From Bradyrhizobium sp. Ghvi (GTDB lineage Bacteria; Pseudomonadota; Alphaproteobacteria; Rhizobiales; Xanthobacteraceae), in the NCBI RefSeq assembly GCF_900115265.1, contig NZ_FOVU01000007.1, positions 248,001-312,000 of the forward strand: a stretch of 64,000 bases of DNA, read 5' to 3'. The notes under the pieces were generated by a model, which searched no databases, was not told the origin of the DNA, and saw nothing but the letters and a program-made list of their open reading frames with translations. The stretch's first letter is position 1; each line of letters starts with the position of its first letter. A program made the translations under genes and the position numbers. Shown piece after piece: positions 1-7,196 of the stretch.

Positions 1-39
1 CAGCCCGCCCATTCCCGCACCGACGATCACCGCCCGCAT
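1..39 (-). CDS. FAD-dependent oxidoreductase/monooxygenase, N-terminal fragment
   Basis: Only the first 13 codons lie in the window, read leftward from an ATG at 39. They encode MRAVIVGAGMGGL, a beta strand followed by a GxGxxG dinucleotide-binding loop, which is how FAD-dependent monooxygenases and related oxidoreductases begin. The rest lies before position 1, so the substrate cannot be inferred. It is divergent from the WYL-type regulator at 243, and the palindrome at 203-223 lies in the shared upstream region, so this gene could belong to that regulon. Confidence 0.6.
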   Translation of the reverse strand, partial: MRAVIVGAGMGGL

Positions 40-202
40 TCTGTCATCCTTCCGGAACGCACCGATTCCCGCCTTGCGGCGGTGCTCAAGGTGGATGTCG
101 TCTGAACAGATGCACCGAGACTAGCCGCGGGCAGACCGGCAATAAAGCGGCTTCTCGCCGAAGCGAGCGGGGCGCATAACGCCCACCCGAGCTGGAAACC
201 GA

Positions 203-223
203 TGCTGACAGAATCTGGCAGCA
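203..223. promoter_or_regulatory. Candidate operator of the YafY/WYL regulator, copy 1
   Basis: Imperfect inverted repeat TGCTGACAG, three bases, CTGGCAGCA, with one mismatch between the arms. It ends 19 bp before the regulator's ATG at 243. A near-identical copy lies at 933-953 in front of the next gene. Autoregulation through this site is inferred from the repetition and placement. Confidence 0.7.
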
Positions 224-242
224 TGGCGTGATATGCGCGGGC

Positions 243-929
243 ATGTCGCGCGCTCAACGCCTTCTTGATGTGATCCAGCTCTTGCGCAGCCATCGTCGGC
301 CCGTCGCGGCAAGCCGGCTGGCCGAGGAACTCGGCGTCTCGCTCCGGACGATCTATCGGGACATCGAGACGCTAAAGGGCCAAGGGGCCCATATCGATGG
401 CGAGGCCGGCATCGGCTATGTCCTGCGGCCGGGGTTCATGCTGCCGCCTTTGATGTTCTCGGAAGAGGAGATCGAAGCGCTCGTGCTGGGCGGTCGATGG
501 GTTGCGGCTCAGTCGGATGAGCCGCTCGGAAAGGCGGCGAAGAACGCGCTGGCAAAGATCGCCGCCGTGCTGCCCGATGACCTCCAGCGGAGCCTGGAAA
601 CGTCGAGCCTGATGGTCGCTCGCCGTGATCCGGCAGCAGGCGATACCCAATTGCCTGTTATCAGGGCCGCGATCCGCAACGAGCGCAAATTGCGCATCAC
701 CTATAGCGACGAACGGGACAACCGCACCAATCGCACGATCTGGCCGATCGCGCTCGGGTTCTTCTATTCCGTACGCATGGTGGCCGCTTGGTGCGAGAGC
801 CGCGGCGGCTACCGCCATTTCCGCACCGACCGGATCCTGTCGATCACCCTCACGGAGCGGCGCTACCCACGACGCCGCACCGAGTTGCTGCGGGAGTGGA
901 AGCAGCTGGAAGGTATGAGCGAGTCCTGA
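243..929 (+). CDS. YafY-family HTH/WYL transcriptional regulator
   Basis: A 228-residue DNA-binding regulator. Residues about 1-60 form an HTH_11 winged helix, with recognition-helix segment SLRTIYRDIETL near residue 33. A WYL-type sensing domain occupies about 125-210 and ends in the typical YRHFRTDRI segment. The WYL tripeptide itself is not conserved (YSVRMVAAWC), as in the rhizobial YafY subgroup. An in-frame GTG at 228 would add five residues, but MSRAQRLL is the usual beginning of the family, so 243 was chosen. Matching palindromes flank the gene at 203-223 and 933-953, suggesting autoregulation and control of the VOC gene downstream. Confidence 0.85.
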   Translation: MSRAQRLLDVIQLLRSHRRPVAASRLAEELGVSLRTIYRDIETLKGQGAHIDGEAGIGYVLRPGFMLPPLMFSEEEIEALVLGGRWVAAQSDEPLGKAAKNALAKIAAVLPDDLQRSLETSSLMVARRDPAAGDTQLPVIRAAIRNERKLRITYSDERDNRTNRTIWPIALGFFYSVRMVAAWCESRGGYRHFRTDRILSITLTERRYPRRRTELLREWKQLEGMSES

Positions 930-932
930 TCA

Positions 933-953
933 TGCTGACAGAAACTGTCAGCA
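933..953. promoter_or_regulatory. Candidate operator of the YafY/WYL regulator, copy 2
   Basis: Perfect inverted repeat TGCTGACAG, three bases, CTGTCAGCA. It lies between the regulator stop (929) and the VOC gene start (1000). It differs from the copy at 203-223 by one arm base and by the spacer (AAA against AAT). A cis site for the adjacent regulator is inferred. Confidence 0.75.
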
Positions 954-999
954 CCTTCAGTTAAGCCTCGTCCATCGCCAAGCTGAACAGGAGATGCAA

Positions 1000-1368
1000 A
1001 TGGCCGATTTCAACCTCGTGGTGCTCTATGTCGACGACGCGCAAGCGAGCTCCGCCTTTTATCAGACCCTGCTGGAGTGCCCTGTCGCGCAATCATCTCC
1101 GAAGTTCGTGGTTCTTCCGCTGGGAAATGGCACCATGCTGGGCCTGTGGCAGCGGGATGCCGTCGTACCTCCTTCTGCTTCGCAAGCCGGCAGCAGCGAG
1201 ATCTCGTGGACGGCGCCAGATGCGGAGGCCGTGCGCGCGACCTTTGAGGCCTGGACCACCCGCGGCGTGCGGATCGCGCAGCCTCCAACCGCCATGCCGT
1301 TCGGACACACCTTCGTTGCGCTCGATCCCGACGGGCATCGCCTGCGCGTCCTGGCGCCCGCGGCGTAA
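1000..1368 (+). CDS. VOC (glyoxalase/bleomycin resistance/dioxygenase) family protein
   Basis: A 122-residue single-module VOC-fold protein. It begins with the betaalpha motif LVVLYVDDAQASSAFYQTLL and closes with FVALDPDGHRLRVLAP, the usual last strand of the fold. Small members of this kind bind or modify small organic ligands, often with a metal; the substrate is not evident. CAGGAG at 988-993 sits 6 nt before the ATG at 1000, whereas the ATG at 994 would touch the ribosome site, so 1000 is preferred. The palindrome at 933-953 suggests control by the upstream YafY-type regulator. Confidence 0.8.
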   Translation: MADFNLVVLYVDDAQASSAFYQTLLECPVAQSSPKFVVLPLGNGTMLGLWQRDAVVPPSASQAGSSEISWTAPDAEAVRATFEAWTTRGVRIAQPPTAMPFGHTFVALDPDGHRLRVLAPAA

Positions 1369-1381
1369 AGGGCGCCTTCCT

Positions 1382-2152
1382 CTAGCCGACGAGCTGCCTC
1401 GCCGCCGCCGAGATCATCACCAGCCCGCCGGTGATCACGGCGGCGTCGAGGATCGCGGCATGGATGTGCACCGGCATCCGCTCGACGAAGGCCTTGGCCA
1501 GGAACGCACCGGGGACGGCGAGGCCGCCGATCAGAAACGCGAAGGCGAGCACCTGCGCAGTGACGGCGCCGGCGAGACCGAACACCGAGATCTTGATGAG
1601 GCCGGTGCCGAGCGAGACCATCGCGTCGGTCGCGATCACGGCGGCGCCTTCAAGGCCCGCCGCCATCAGGAGCGAGAGCAGGATCACGCCCGAGCCCGAG
1701 GTGCCGCCGACCAGCACGCCGTAACCGACCGATCCCGCGGCAAGGCCGGTGTCGTCGATCTTGACCTCGCGCCGCCGCAGGACGCGGCGCAGCGGCACGC
1801 TCAGGATCAGCATGGTGCCGATCACGATCGCGGCGCCGGCATTGGTGAGGCGCGTGTAACCATAGGCGCCGAGGGCGGTCGTCAGCGCGGCGCAGGCGAG
1901 AACGATCAGCGCACGGCGGCGATCGGCGTAGCGGAGATAGGCGACGGCACGGCTGGAATTGGTGAAGAGCGCTGATATCGCGATGATCGGCACCACCGGT
2001 TCGGCGCCGACCAGCGGCACCAGTACCAGCGGCATCAATGCGCCGGTGCCGTAACCGGCAAGACCACCGATGATCGAAGCAAACAACGCCATCATTGCGA
2101 CCAGCAGCAGCTGGAAAATCGAGATGTCGGCGAAGCCCGAGACGATGGTCAC
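1382..2152 (-). CDS. TauE/SafE (DUF81) family membrane protein
   Basis: A 256-residue polytopic inner-membrane protein of the sulfite exporter TauE/SafE superfamily. About eight hydrophobic segments are visible, with the family's duplicated glycine-rich first helices (ASIIGGLAGYGTGALMPL and GVLVGGTSGSGVILLSLL). The family moves small anions or sulfur compounds; the substrate here is unknown. The GTG start at 2152 overlaps the stop of the tRNA nucleotidyltransferase gene (GTGA), so the two are probably translationally coupled. A longer open frame upstream is only an alternate frame of cca and was rejected. Confidence 0.85.
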   Translation of the reverse strand: MTIVSGFADISIFQLLLVAMMALFASIIGGLAGYGTGALMPLVLVPLVGAEPVVPIIAISALFTNSSRAVAYLRYADRRRALIVLACAALTTALGAYGYTRLTNAGAAIVIGTMLILSVPLRRVLRRREVKIDDTGLAAGSVGYGVLVGGTSGSGVILLSLLMAAGLEGAAVIATDAMVSLGTGLIKISVFGLAGAVTAQVLAFAFLIGGLAVPGAFLAKAFVERMPVHIHAAILDAAVITGGLVMISAAARQLVG

Positions 2153-3417
2153 GTTTTCCCGTCGCGACTGACACGTGCCGCAGCTTGATCGGCGATGGAA
2201 GCGAGCGCGGCTTCCTCTAGGGGAAAATCCGCCGCAAGCCAAGCGTCCTCGGCCAGTGTCAACACATGTCCGAGCGCCGGCCCTTCCGCCAGGCCACGCG
2301 CGATGAAGTCGGCGGCCTTCAGCGGAAATTTCGGCGCAGTCCAGCGCTGCGGTAGTTCGGCGAGCGCACGCCAGCGCGAGGCGCCGACATCGCCGCCGAC
2401 TCTCGCCCAGGCCAGCAACACGCGATCGTGATAACGCTCGGGGCCGAGCCGGTAGAGGAGTCGCCGCGCACGCGCCTCGTCCATGGCGGCGAAGCGCCAC
2501 CAGCGGTGGCCCATCGAATCCAGCGCCTTGGCTTCCGCATTGGAGAGCCGGAGGCGGGTAGCGACGCGCTTGGCGTCTTCCGTGACGGCCAGGGTCAGCG
2601 CGGCGAGGCGCCGGGTGCTGCTGGCGGGCAGATCGAGCGCGCGCTCGATCGCGATCATCGCCGTGAGCGGCCCGGTATAGGCGACGCCACCGATCAGGGC
2701 TTGCAGCAGGCCGGCATCGGCCATCGCAAGCGCGGCGGCGGATGCACCTGATGCCACCAGCAATTTCAGCATCTCCATGCGCACGCGCTCGGCCGAGAGG
2801 GTTGCAAGGCCCGCGCGGCCGCGGATGCAGGCGAGATAGCCGTCGCGATCCGGCTCGCCCGTGCCGAACGCGGCATGGATGCGGAAGAAACGCAGGATGC
2901 GCAAATAGTCCTCGGCAATGCGCCGGTCGGGATCGCCGATGAAGCGCACGCGGCGCGCTCTGGCATCGGCGATCCCGCCGACATAGTCGTACACCACGCC
3001 GTTCGCATCGACCGACAGGCCGTTCATGGTGAAGTCGCGCCGCTCGGCGTCCTTCACCCAGTCGCGGCCGAACGCGACCTTGGCCTTGCGGCCGAACGTC
3101 TCGGTGTCCTCGCGCAGCGTCGTGACTTCATAAGGCGCCCCGTCGATCACCAGCGTGATGGTGCCGTGGTCGATGCCGGTCGGCACGCTCTTGATGCCGG
3201 CAGCTTTCGCACGCCGCACCACCGCGTCCGGCAGCGCCGTCGTCGCGATGTCCATGTCACCAGGCGGCAAGCCGAGCAGCGCGTTGCGGACGGTGCCACC
3301 GACCACGCGCGCCTCCTCGCCGTCAGCGTTGAGCAATTGCAGGACGCGCGCCGTCCCGCCTGCGGTCAGCCAGGGCGCACCGGCAAGAATCGGGGCAAGT
3401 ATCGGCTCCGCGCTCAT
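2149..3417 (-). CDS. cca: CCA tRNA nucleotidyltransferase / poly(A) polymerase family
   Basis: A 422-residue class II nucleotidyltransferase that adds or repairs the CCA end of tRNAs. Visible are the flexible loop VVGGTVRNALLG (about 38-49), the catalytic DMD (54-56), RRDFTMNGLS in the neck region and DYLRILRFFRIHAAFG, all hallmarks of the family. The C-terminal half is the helical body. The ATG at 3417 (MSAEPI) was chosen because the longer frame reads back through DUF6111. It is the fourth gene of a five-gene minus-strand operon and overlaps the TauE/SafE gene by 4 nt. I did not distinguish CCA addition from a specialised A- or poly(A)-adding activity. Confidence 0.92.
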   Translation of the reverse strand: MSAEPILAPILAGAPWLTAGGTARVLQLLNADGEEARVVGGTVRNALLGLPPGDMDIATTALPDAVVRRAKAAGIKSVPTGIDHGTITLVIDGAPYEVTTLREDTETFGRKAKVAFGRDWVKDAERRDFTMNGLSVDANGVVYDYVGGIADARARRVRFIGDPDRRIAEDYLRILRFFRIHAAFGTGEPDRDGYLACIRGRAGLATLSAERVRMEMLKLLVASGASAAALAMADAGLLQALIGGVAYTGPLTAMIAIERALDLPASSTRRLAALTLAVTEDAKRVATRLRLSNAEAKALDSMGHRWWRFAAMDEARARRLLYRLGPERYHDRVLLAWARVGGDVGASRWRALAELPQRWTAPKFPLKAADFIARGLAEGPALGHVLTLAEDAWLAADFPLEEAALASIADQAAARVSRDGKT

Positions 3418-3439
3418 CGTCCGGTCCCTATCCTTCCAT

Positions 3440-3703
3440 TCAGCTTTCCCTGCCCGGCACGAGCTTGCCGTTCTCGATATGGGCGGGAATGTAGGTCGAG
3501 TTCGGCGCGGCGCCGGAGAAATGTGCAAGGCCGATCAGGCCGGCGATGACGAGCACGAGTGCCACCAGAATCAAGCGCGCGACGACGGTGATCGGCCAGG
3601 ACGATTGCACGAACAGGCCCGACCGCGTGGCGGCCAGGAACAGCGCATAGACGGCAAAGGGAATGAGGAAGATTCCGATCTCGGTCAGAACCGGCCGGAT
3701 CAT
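3440..3703 (-). CDS. DUF6111 family small membrane protein
   Basis: An 87-residue protein with two hydrophobic helices (about 9-28 and 40-62) and a short soluble tail ending PAHIENGKLVPGRES, which matches the DUF6111 family of alphaproteobacteria. Function is unknown. Its ATG overlaps the stop of the NUDIX gene by 4 nt (ATGA) and its own stop lies 22 nt before cca, so it is inside the operon. Conserved linkage to NUDIX and cca genes suggests housekeeping context but no mechanism. Confidence 0.85.
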   Translation of the reverse strand: MIRPVLTEIGIFLIPFAVYALFLAATRSGLFVQSSWPITVVARLILVALVLVIAGLIGLAHFSGAAPNSTYIPAHIENGKLVPGRES

Positions 3704-4371
3704 GACGAATAGATCCGCTCATACAATACACGCAGCATCCCGGCCGTCGCCCCCCAGATGTAACGCTCCGCAAACGGCATGGCATAATAGAACCGCTCCA
3801 TGCCGCGGAATTCCTTGCTGTGCACCTGGTGATTCACCGGATTCATCAGGAAGGATAGCGGCACCTCGAATGCGTCATCAACCTCGGAATGGTTGATCGT
3901 CAGCTGAAAACCGGGGCGCACTCTGGCGACGGTCGGCAGGATGCGGAAGCCGAACGCGGTGCCGTAGAGATCGAGATAGCCGATCGGCTCGACGAACTCT
4001 CTTGATAACCCGACCTCTTCCTCGGCCTCGCGCAGCGCGGCGTCGAGCGGCGAGGAATCGATCGCGTCGATCTTGCCGCCGGGAAAGGCGATCTGGCCGG
4101 CGTGGTCGTTGAGATGGGCCGAGCGCTGCGTCAGGAGGATGGTCGGCTCGGGATGATCGACCACCGCGATCAGAACCGCTGCGGGACGCACCGGCTGCTC
4201 GCGCGCGATGATCTCGAGCATCTTGTCGGTGCCGGGATCGCCGGACGATGGAATGATGTTGGGATCGTAGAGGCCGGGCGGCACATCGAAGCCGAGCTTC
4301 GCCTTCGAGCGGGCGAAGAAATCCGCCGCGCCGAACGTGACCGGGCTACTTTTCAGGATAGGCTTGTTCAA
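3700..4371 (-). CDS. NUDIX hydrolase, CoA pyrophosphatase-like
   Basis: A 223-residue Nudix hydrolase. The segment LLTQRSAHLNDHAGQIAFPG (about 79-98) is the CoA-pyrophosphatase signature preceding the Nudix box, and DAALREAEEEVGL (about 110-122) holds the metal-binding glutamates. The family cleaves CoA and CoA derivatives to 4'-phosphopantetheine and adenosine 3',5'-bisphosphate. The start overlaps the DUF1285 stop and the end overlaps the DUF6111 start (4 nt each), indicating coupled translation. Substrate assignment rests on the motif only. Confidence 0.88.
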   Translation of the reverse strand: MNKPILKSSPVTFGAADFFARSKAKLGFDVPPGLYDPNIIPSSGDPGTDKMLEIIAREQPVRPAAVLIAVVDHPEPTILLTQRSAHLNDHAGQIAFPGGKIDAIDSSPLDAALREAEEEVGLSREFVEPIGYLDLYGTAFGFRILPTVARVRPGFQLTINHSEVDDAFEVPLSFLMNPVNHQVHSKEFRGMERFYYAMPFAERYIWGATAGMLRVLYERIYSS

Positions 4372-4979
4372 AGCGCGGCCCTCACCTGCTCCGCATCGGC
4401 CATGGCGAAGAATTCGCCCGATGATTCGACGCCGAACATCGGCTGGCCATCGACCATCCGCTCCTCGCCCATGTCAACCAGATCGTAATAGAGCGCGCGG
4501 GTGACCTTGGCCCAGAGGTCGGCGCGCACATGCAAATACGGTGTCAGGCCGCCGTCCGCCGCCTGCTCGAAGCGCAGCCAATGCGCGGCATCGCACGTGA
4601 CCCAATCGTCGACATTGGTGCGGAAGCTCAGCACGCGCCGGTTGCCCTCGCCGCTTACGAGCATCTCGACCGCCATGAACGGTGCATCGTCGACGCGAAT
4701 GCCGACCTTCTCCACCGGCGTGACGAGGAAATGCTTGTCGCCCTCGCGCTTGAGAATAGTCGAGAACAGGCGGACCAGCGCGTGGCGGCCGATTGGCGTG
4801 CCCATGTAGAACCAAGTACCATCGGACGCGATTCGGATGTCGAGATCGCCGCAAAACGGCGGATTCCACAGATGCACCGGAGGCAGGCCCCTTTTGGCGC
4901 CTTCGGCGTTGGCGGCACTTTTGGCGGCGGCAGTCAGCCCTTCAAGACCGCGATCGGCGCTCTGCCCTTGGTTCGCCAT
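4368..4979 (-). CDS. DUF1285 domain-containing protein
   Basis: A 203-residue soluble protein of the DUF1285 family, whose recognisable core runs from PPVHLWNPPFCGDLDIRI through YMGTPIGRHALVRLFSTIL to the end. Function is unknown. The ATG at 4979 has AGGG about 7 nt upstream; an ATG at 5000 and another further out lack a ribosome site. It is the first gene of the minus-strand operon DUF1285, NUDIX, DUF6111, cca, TauE/SafE, so the operon promoter should lie in 4980-5253, the divergent interval shared with moxR. Confidence 0.85.
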   Translation of the reverse strand: MANQGQSADRGLEGLTAAAKSAANAEGAKRGLPPVHLWNPPFCGDLDIRIASDGTWFYMGTPIGRHALVRLFSTILKREGDKHFLVTPVEKVGIRVDDAPFMAVEMLVSGEGNRRVLSFRTNVDDWVTCDAAHWLRFEQAADGGLTPYLHVRADLWAKVTRALYYDLVDMGEERMVDGQPMFGVESSGEFFAMADAEQVRAAL

Positions 4980-5253
4980 GGTTTGCCCTGAGTTTGTCAT
5001 TTGGCACGTTTGGTGCAAGTCCGACTGGTAGGTCTACGTTGTACCTAACTATACGGTTCCATCCCGGGTAAGTCCGGTGTGGAGGTCTCCACTTCGTGAT
5101 GCCGTACATAACCCGAAGCCGATAAGGTGGGGATAGGTTAATTCAACGAATACATGGCCTTCCTGCAAGTTTAGCATAGGGGCCATGATGCAGGTTTTGA
5201 TGCGATCATTGACGACGCAGGAAAGCCGCGTGGCAGGCTGAAGGAGCGAGCGT

Positions 5254-6252
5254 ATGGCGGAAAGTGTCGAGAAGCTCGAAGACGGCGTCGTCCGTTCGGC
5301 CGAGCAGGTGTCTGCCCAAGTGCGCGCGGCAAAGGACGCGATCGCATCGGTGATCTTCGGCCAGGATCGCGTGATCGAGAACACGCTGGTCACCATCCTG
5401 TCCGGCGGCCACGCGCTCCTGATTGGCGTGCCCGGCCTTGCCAAGACCAAGCTGGTCGAGACGCTCGGCGTCACCCTCGGGCTGGATGCCAAGCGCATCC
5501 AATTCACGCCCGATTTGATGCCGTCGGATATTCTCGGCGCCGAAGTGCTGGACGAGAGCACCGCCGGCAAACGCTCGTTCCGCTTCATTGCGGGTCCGGT
5601 GTTCGCGCAGCTGTTGATGGCTGACGAGATCAACCGCGCCAGCCCGCGCACGCAATCGGCGCTGCTGCAGGCGATGCAGGAGCAGCATATCACCGTCGCC
5701 GGCGCGCGACACGATCTGCCGAAGCCGTTCCACGTGCTCGCGACGCAGAACCCGCTGGAGCAGGAAGGCACCTATCCGCTGCCCGAAGCGCAGCTCGACC
5801 GCTTCCTGATGGAGATCGACGTCGACTATCCCGATCGCGACGCCGAGCGCCGCATCCTGTTCGAGACGACAGGCGCCGAGGAGACGCTGGCGAAGGGATC
5901 GATGACATCAGATGCGCTCATCACGGCGCAGCGGCTGGTGCGCCGCCTGCCGGTCGGCGATTCCGTTGTCGAAGCGATTTTGTCGCTGGTGCGTTCGGCG
6001 CGTCCGGGTGCCGAAAGCGGCGAGGCCGGCAAGTTCATCGCCTGGGGCCCCGGCCCGCGCGCCAGCCAATCCTTGATGCTGGCGGTGCGCGCACGCGCGC
6101 TGATCGACGGACGTCTGGCGCCATCGATCGACGACGTGCTCGATCTCGCCGAGCCGGTGCTGAAGCACCGCATGGCGCTGACGTTCCAGGCACGGGCCGA
6201 AGGCCGGACGATTCCCGATGTGATCAAGCAGTTGAAGACGCGGATCGGTTGA
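5254..6252 (+). CDS. MoxR-family AAA+ ATPase
   Basis: A 332-residue MoxR-type AAA+ ATPase. Walker A is GVPGLAKTK (58-66), Walker B LLMADEIN (about 120-127), and sensor 1 is FHVLATQNPLEQEGTYPLPE, a MoxR hallmark; the AAA lid follows. MoxR proteins act as chaperone-like ATPases, often together with VWA-domain proteins. AAGGAG lies 9 nt before the ATG. The stop overlaps the DUF58 start (TGATG), and the following genes encode DUF58, BatA/DUF4159 and VWA proteins, the usual MoxR partner set. Which process the complex serves here is unknown; envelope maintenance is plausible from the membrane-anchored partners. Confidence 0.93.
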   Translation: MAESVEKLEDGVVRSAEQVSAQVRAAKDAIASVIFGQDRVIENTLVTILSGGHALLIGVPGLAKTKLVETLGVTLGLDAKRIQFTPDLMPSDILGAEVLDESTAGKRSFRFIAGPVFAQLLMADEINRASPRTQSALLQAMQEQHITVAGARHDLPKPFHVLATQNPLEQEGTYPLPEAQLDRFLMEIDVDYPDRDAERRILFETTGAEETLAKGSMTSDALITAQRLVRRLPVGDSVVEAILSLVRSARPGAESGEAGKFIAWGPGPRASQSLMLAVRARALIDGRLAPSIDDVLDLAEPVLKHRMALTFQARAEGRTIPDVIKQLKTRIG

Positions 6253-7196
6253 TGGCAGCAGAGAACGGGCACGCAGCGAAGGAGATCATCGCGATCCGAC
6301 GTGCCGATGGCGAAAGCCGCACGCTCGCCGCTTCGCTGCCGCGCCTGGTGCTCGAGGCCCGCCGCATCGCCGCCAACGTCATCCACGGTTTGCATGGACG
6401 GCGCCGCGCCGGCTCGGGCGAGAATTTCTGGCAATACCGCCGCTTCGTTTCGGGCGAGCCGTCGCAGAATGTCGATTGGCGGCGATCGGCGCGTGACGAC
6501 CATCTCTATGTCCGCGAGCTCGAATGGGAGGCCTCGCACACGGTCTGGATCTGGCCCGACCGTTCGCCCTCGATGGCGTTCGCCTCGAAGACCGCGCGCG
6601 AGTCCAAGCTGGAACGCACGCTGATCGTCGCCTTCGCGCTGGCCGAGCTGCTGGTTGCGGGCGGCGAGCGCGTCGGCATTCCCGGATTGATGGCACCGAC
6701 CGCGAGCCGCAGCATCATCGACAAGATGGCGCAGGCGATGTTGCATGATGATGTCATCAGGTTGAGCCTGCCGCCCTCCTTCGTGCCCGCAGCGCTGGCC
6801 GAGACCATCGTGCTGTCGGATTTCTGGTCGCCGATCGCGGAGATCAGGGCAACGCTCGCAGGGCTGTCCGGCTCCGGCGCGCATGGCACGCTGGTGCAGA
6901 TCGTCGATCCCGCCGAAGAAAGCTTCCCCTATTCCGGCCGCGTCGAGTTCGTCGAGCCGGAAGGCTTTGGCGCGATCACCGCCGGCCGTGCCGAGAGCTG
7001 GGCGGTGGATTACACCACGAGGCTTGCGCTGCACCGCGACCAGATCCGCGCCGAGACCAACAAGCTCGACTGGCTGTTCACGACGCATGCGACCGACCGC
7101 TCGGCCGCCGAGCTCCTGCTGTTCCTCCATGCCGGCATGCAAGTGAGCAAGTCGGGCGCCCGCACCACCTCGATCAAGGCAGGGCCGGCCGCATGA
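6252..7196 (+). CDS. DUF58 domain-containing protein
   Basis: A 314-residue MoxR-partner protein with the DUF58 motif FVSGEPSQNVDWRRSARDD (near residues 60-80), followed by VWIWPDRSPSMAF. The latter resembles the first strand and metal site of a VWA-like fold (D-R-S-P-S fits DxSxS). The ATG at 6252 shares its first base with the MoxR stop, and the end overlaps the next gene (ATGATG), so three genes are coupled. Expected role: soluble partner of the MoxR ATPase. No transmembrane segments are obvious, unlike many DUF58 proteins that start with two helices. Confidence 0.9.
   Translation: MAAENGHAAKEIIAIRRADGESRTLAASLPRLVLEARRIAANVIHGLHGRRRAGSGENFWQYRRFVSGEPSQNVDWRRSARDDHLYVRELEWEASHTVWIWPDRSPSMAFASKTARESKLERTLIVAFALAELLVAGGERVGIPGLMAPTASRSIIDKMAQAMLHDDVIRLSLPPSFVPAALAETIVLSDFWSPIAEIRATLAGLSGSGAHGTLVQIVDPAEESFPYSGRVEFVEPEGFGAITAGRAESWAVDYTTRLALHRDQIRAETNKLDWLFTTHATDRSAAELLLFLHAGMQVSKSGARTTSIKAGPAA

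Noticed and set aside
1382..2500. 372-residue frame that would fuse TauE/SafE to upstream residues
   Set aside because: The extra N-terminus is an alternate frame of cca; the GTG at 2152 overlaps the cca stop as a coupled start.
4980..5253. Possible RNA gene or riboswitch in the divergent interval between DUF1285 and moxR
   Set aside because: Only a short hairpin (GTGGAG-GT-CTCCAC near 5079-5092) is visible; no tRNA, riboswitch or conserved RNA shape could be supported.
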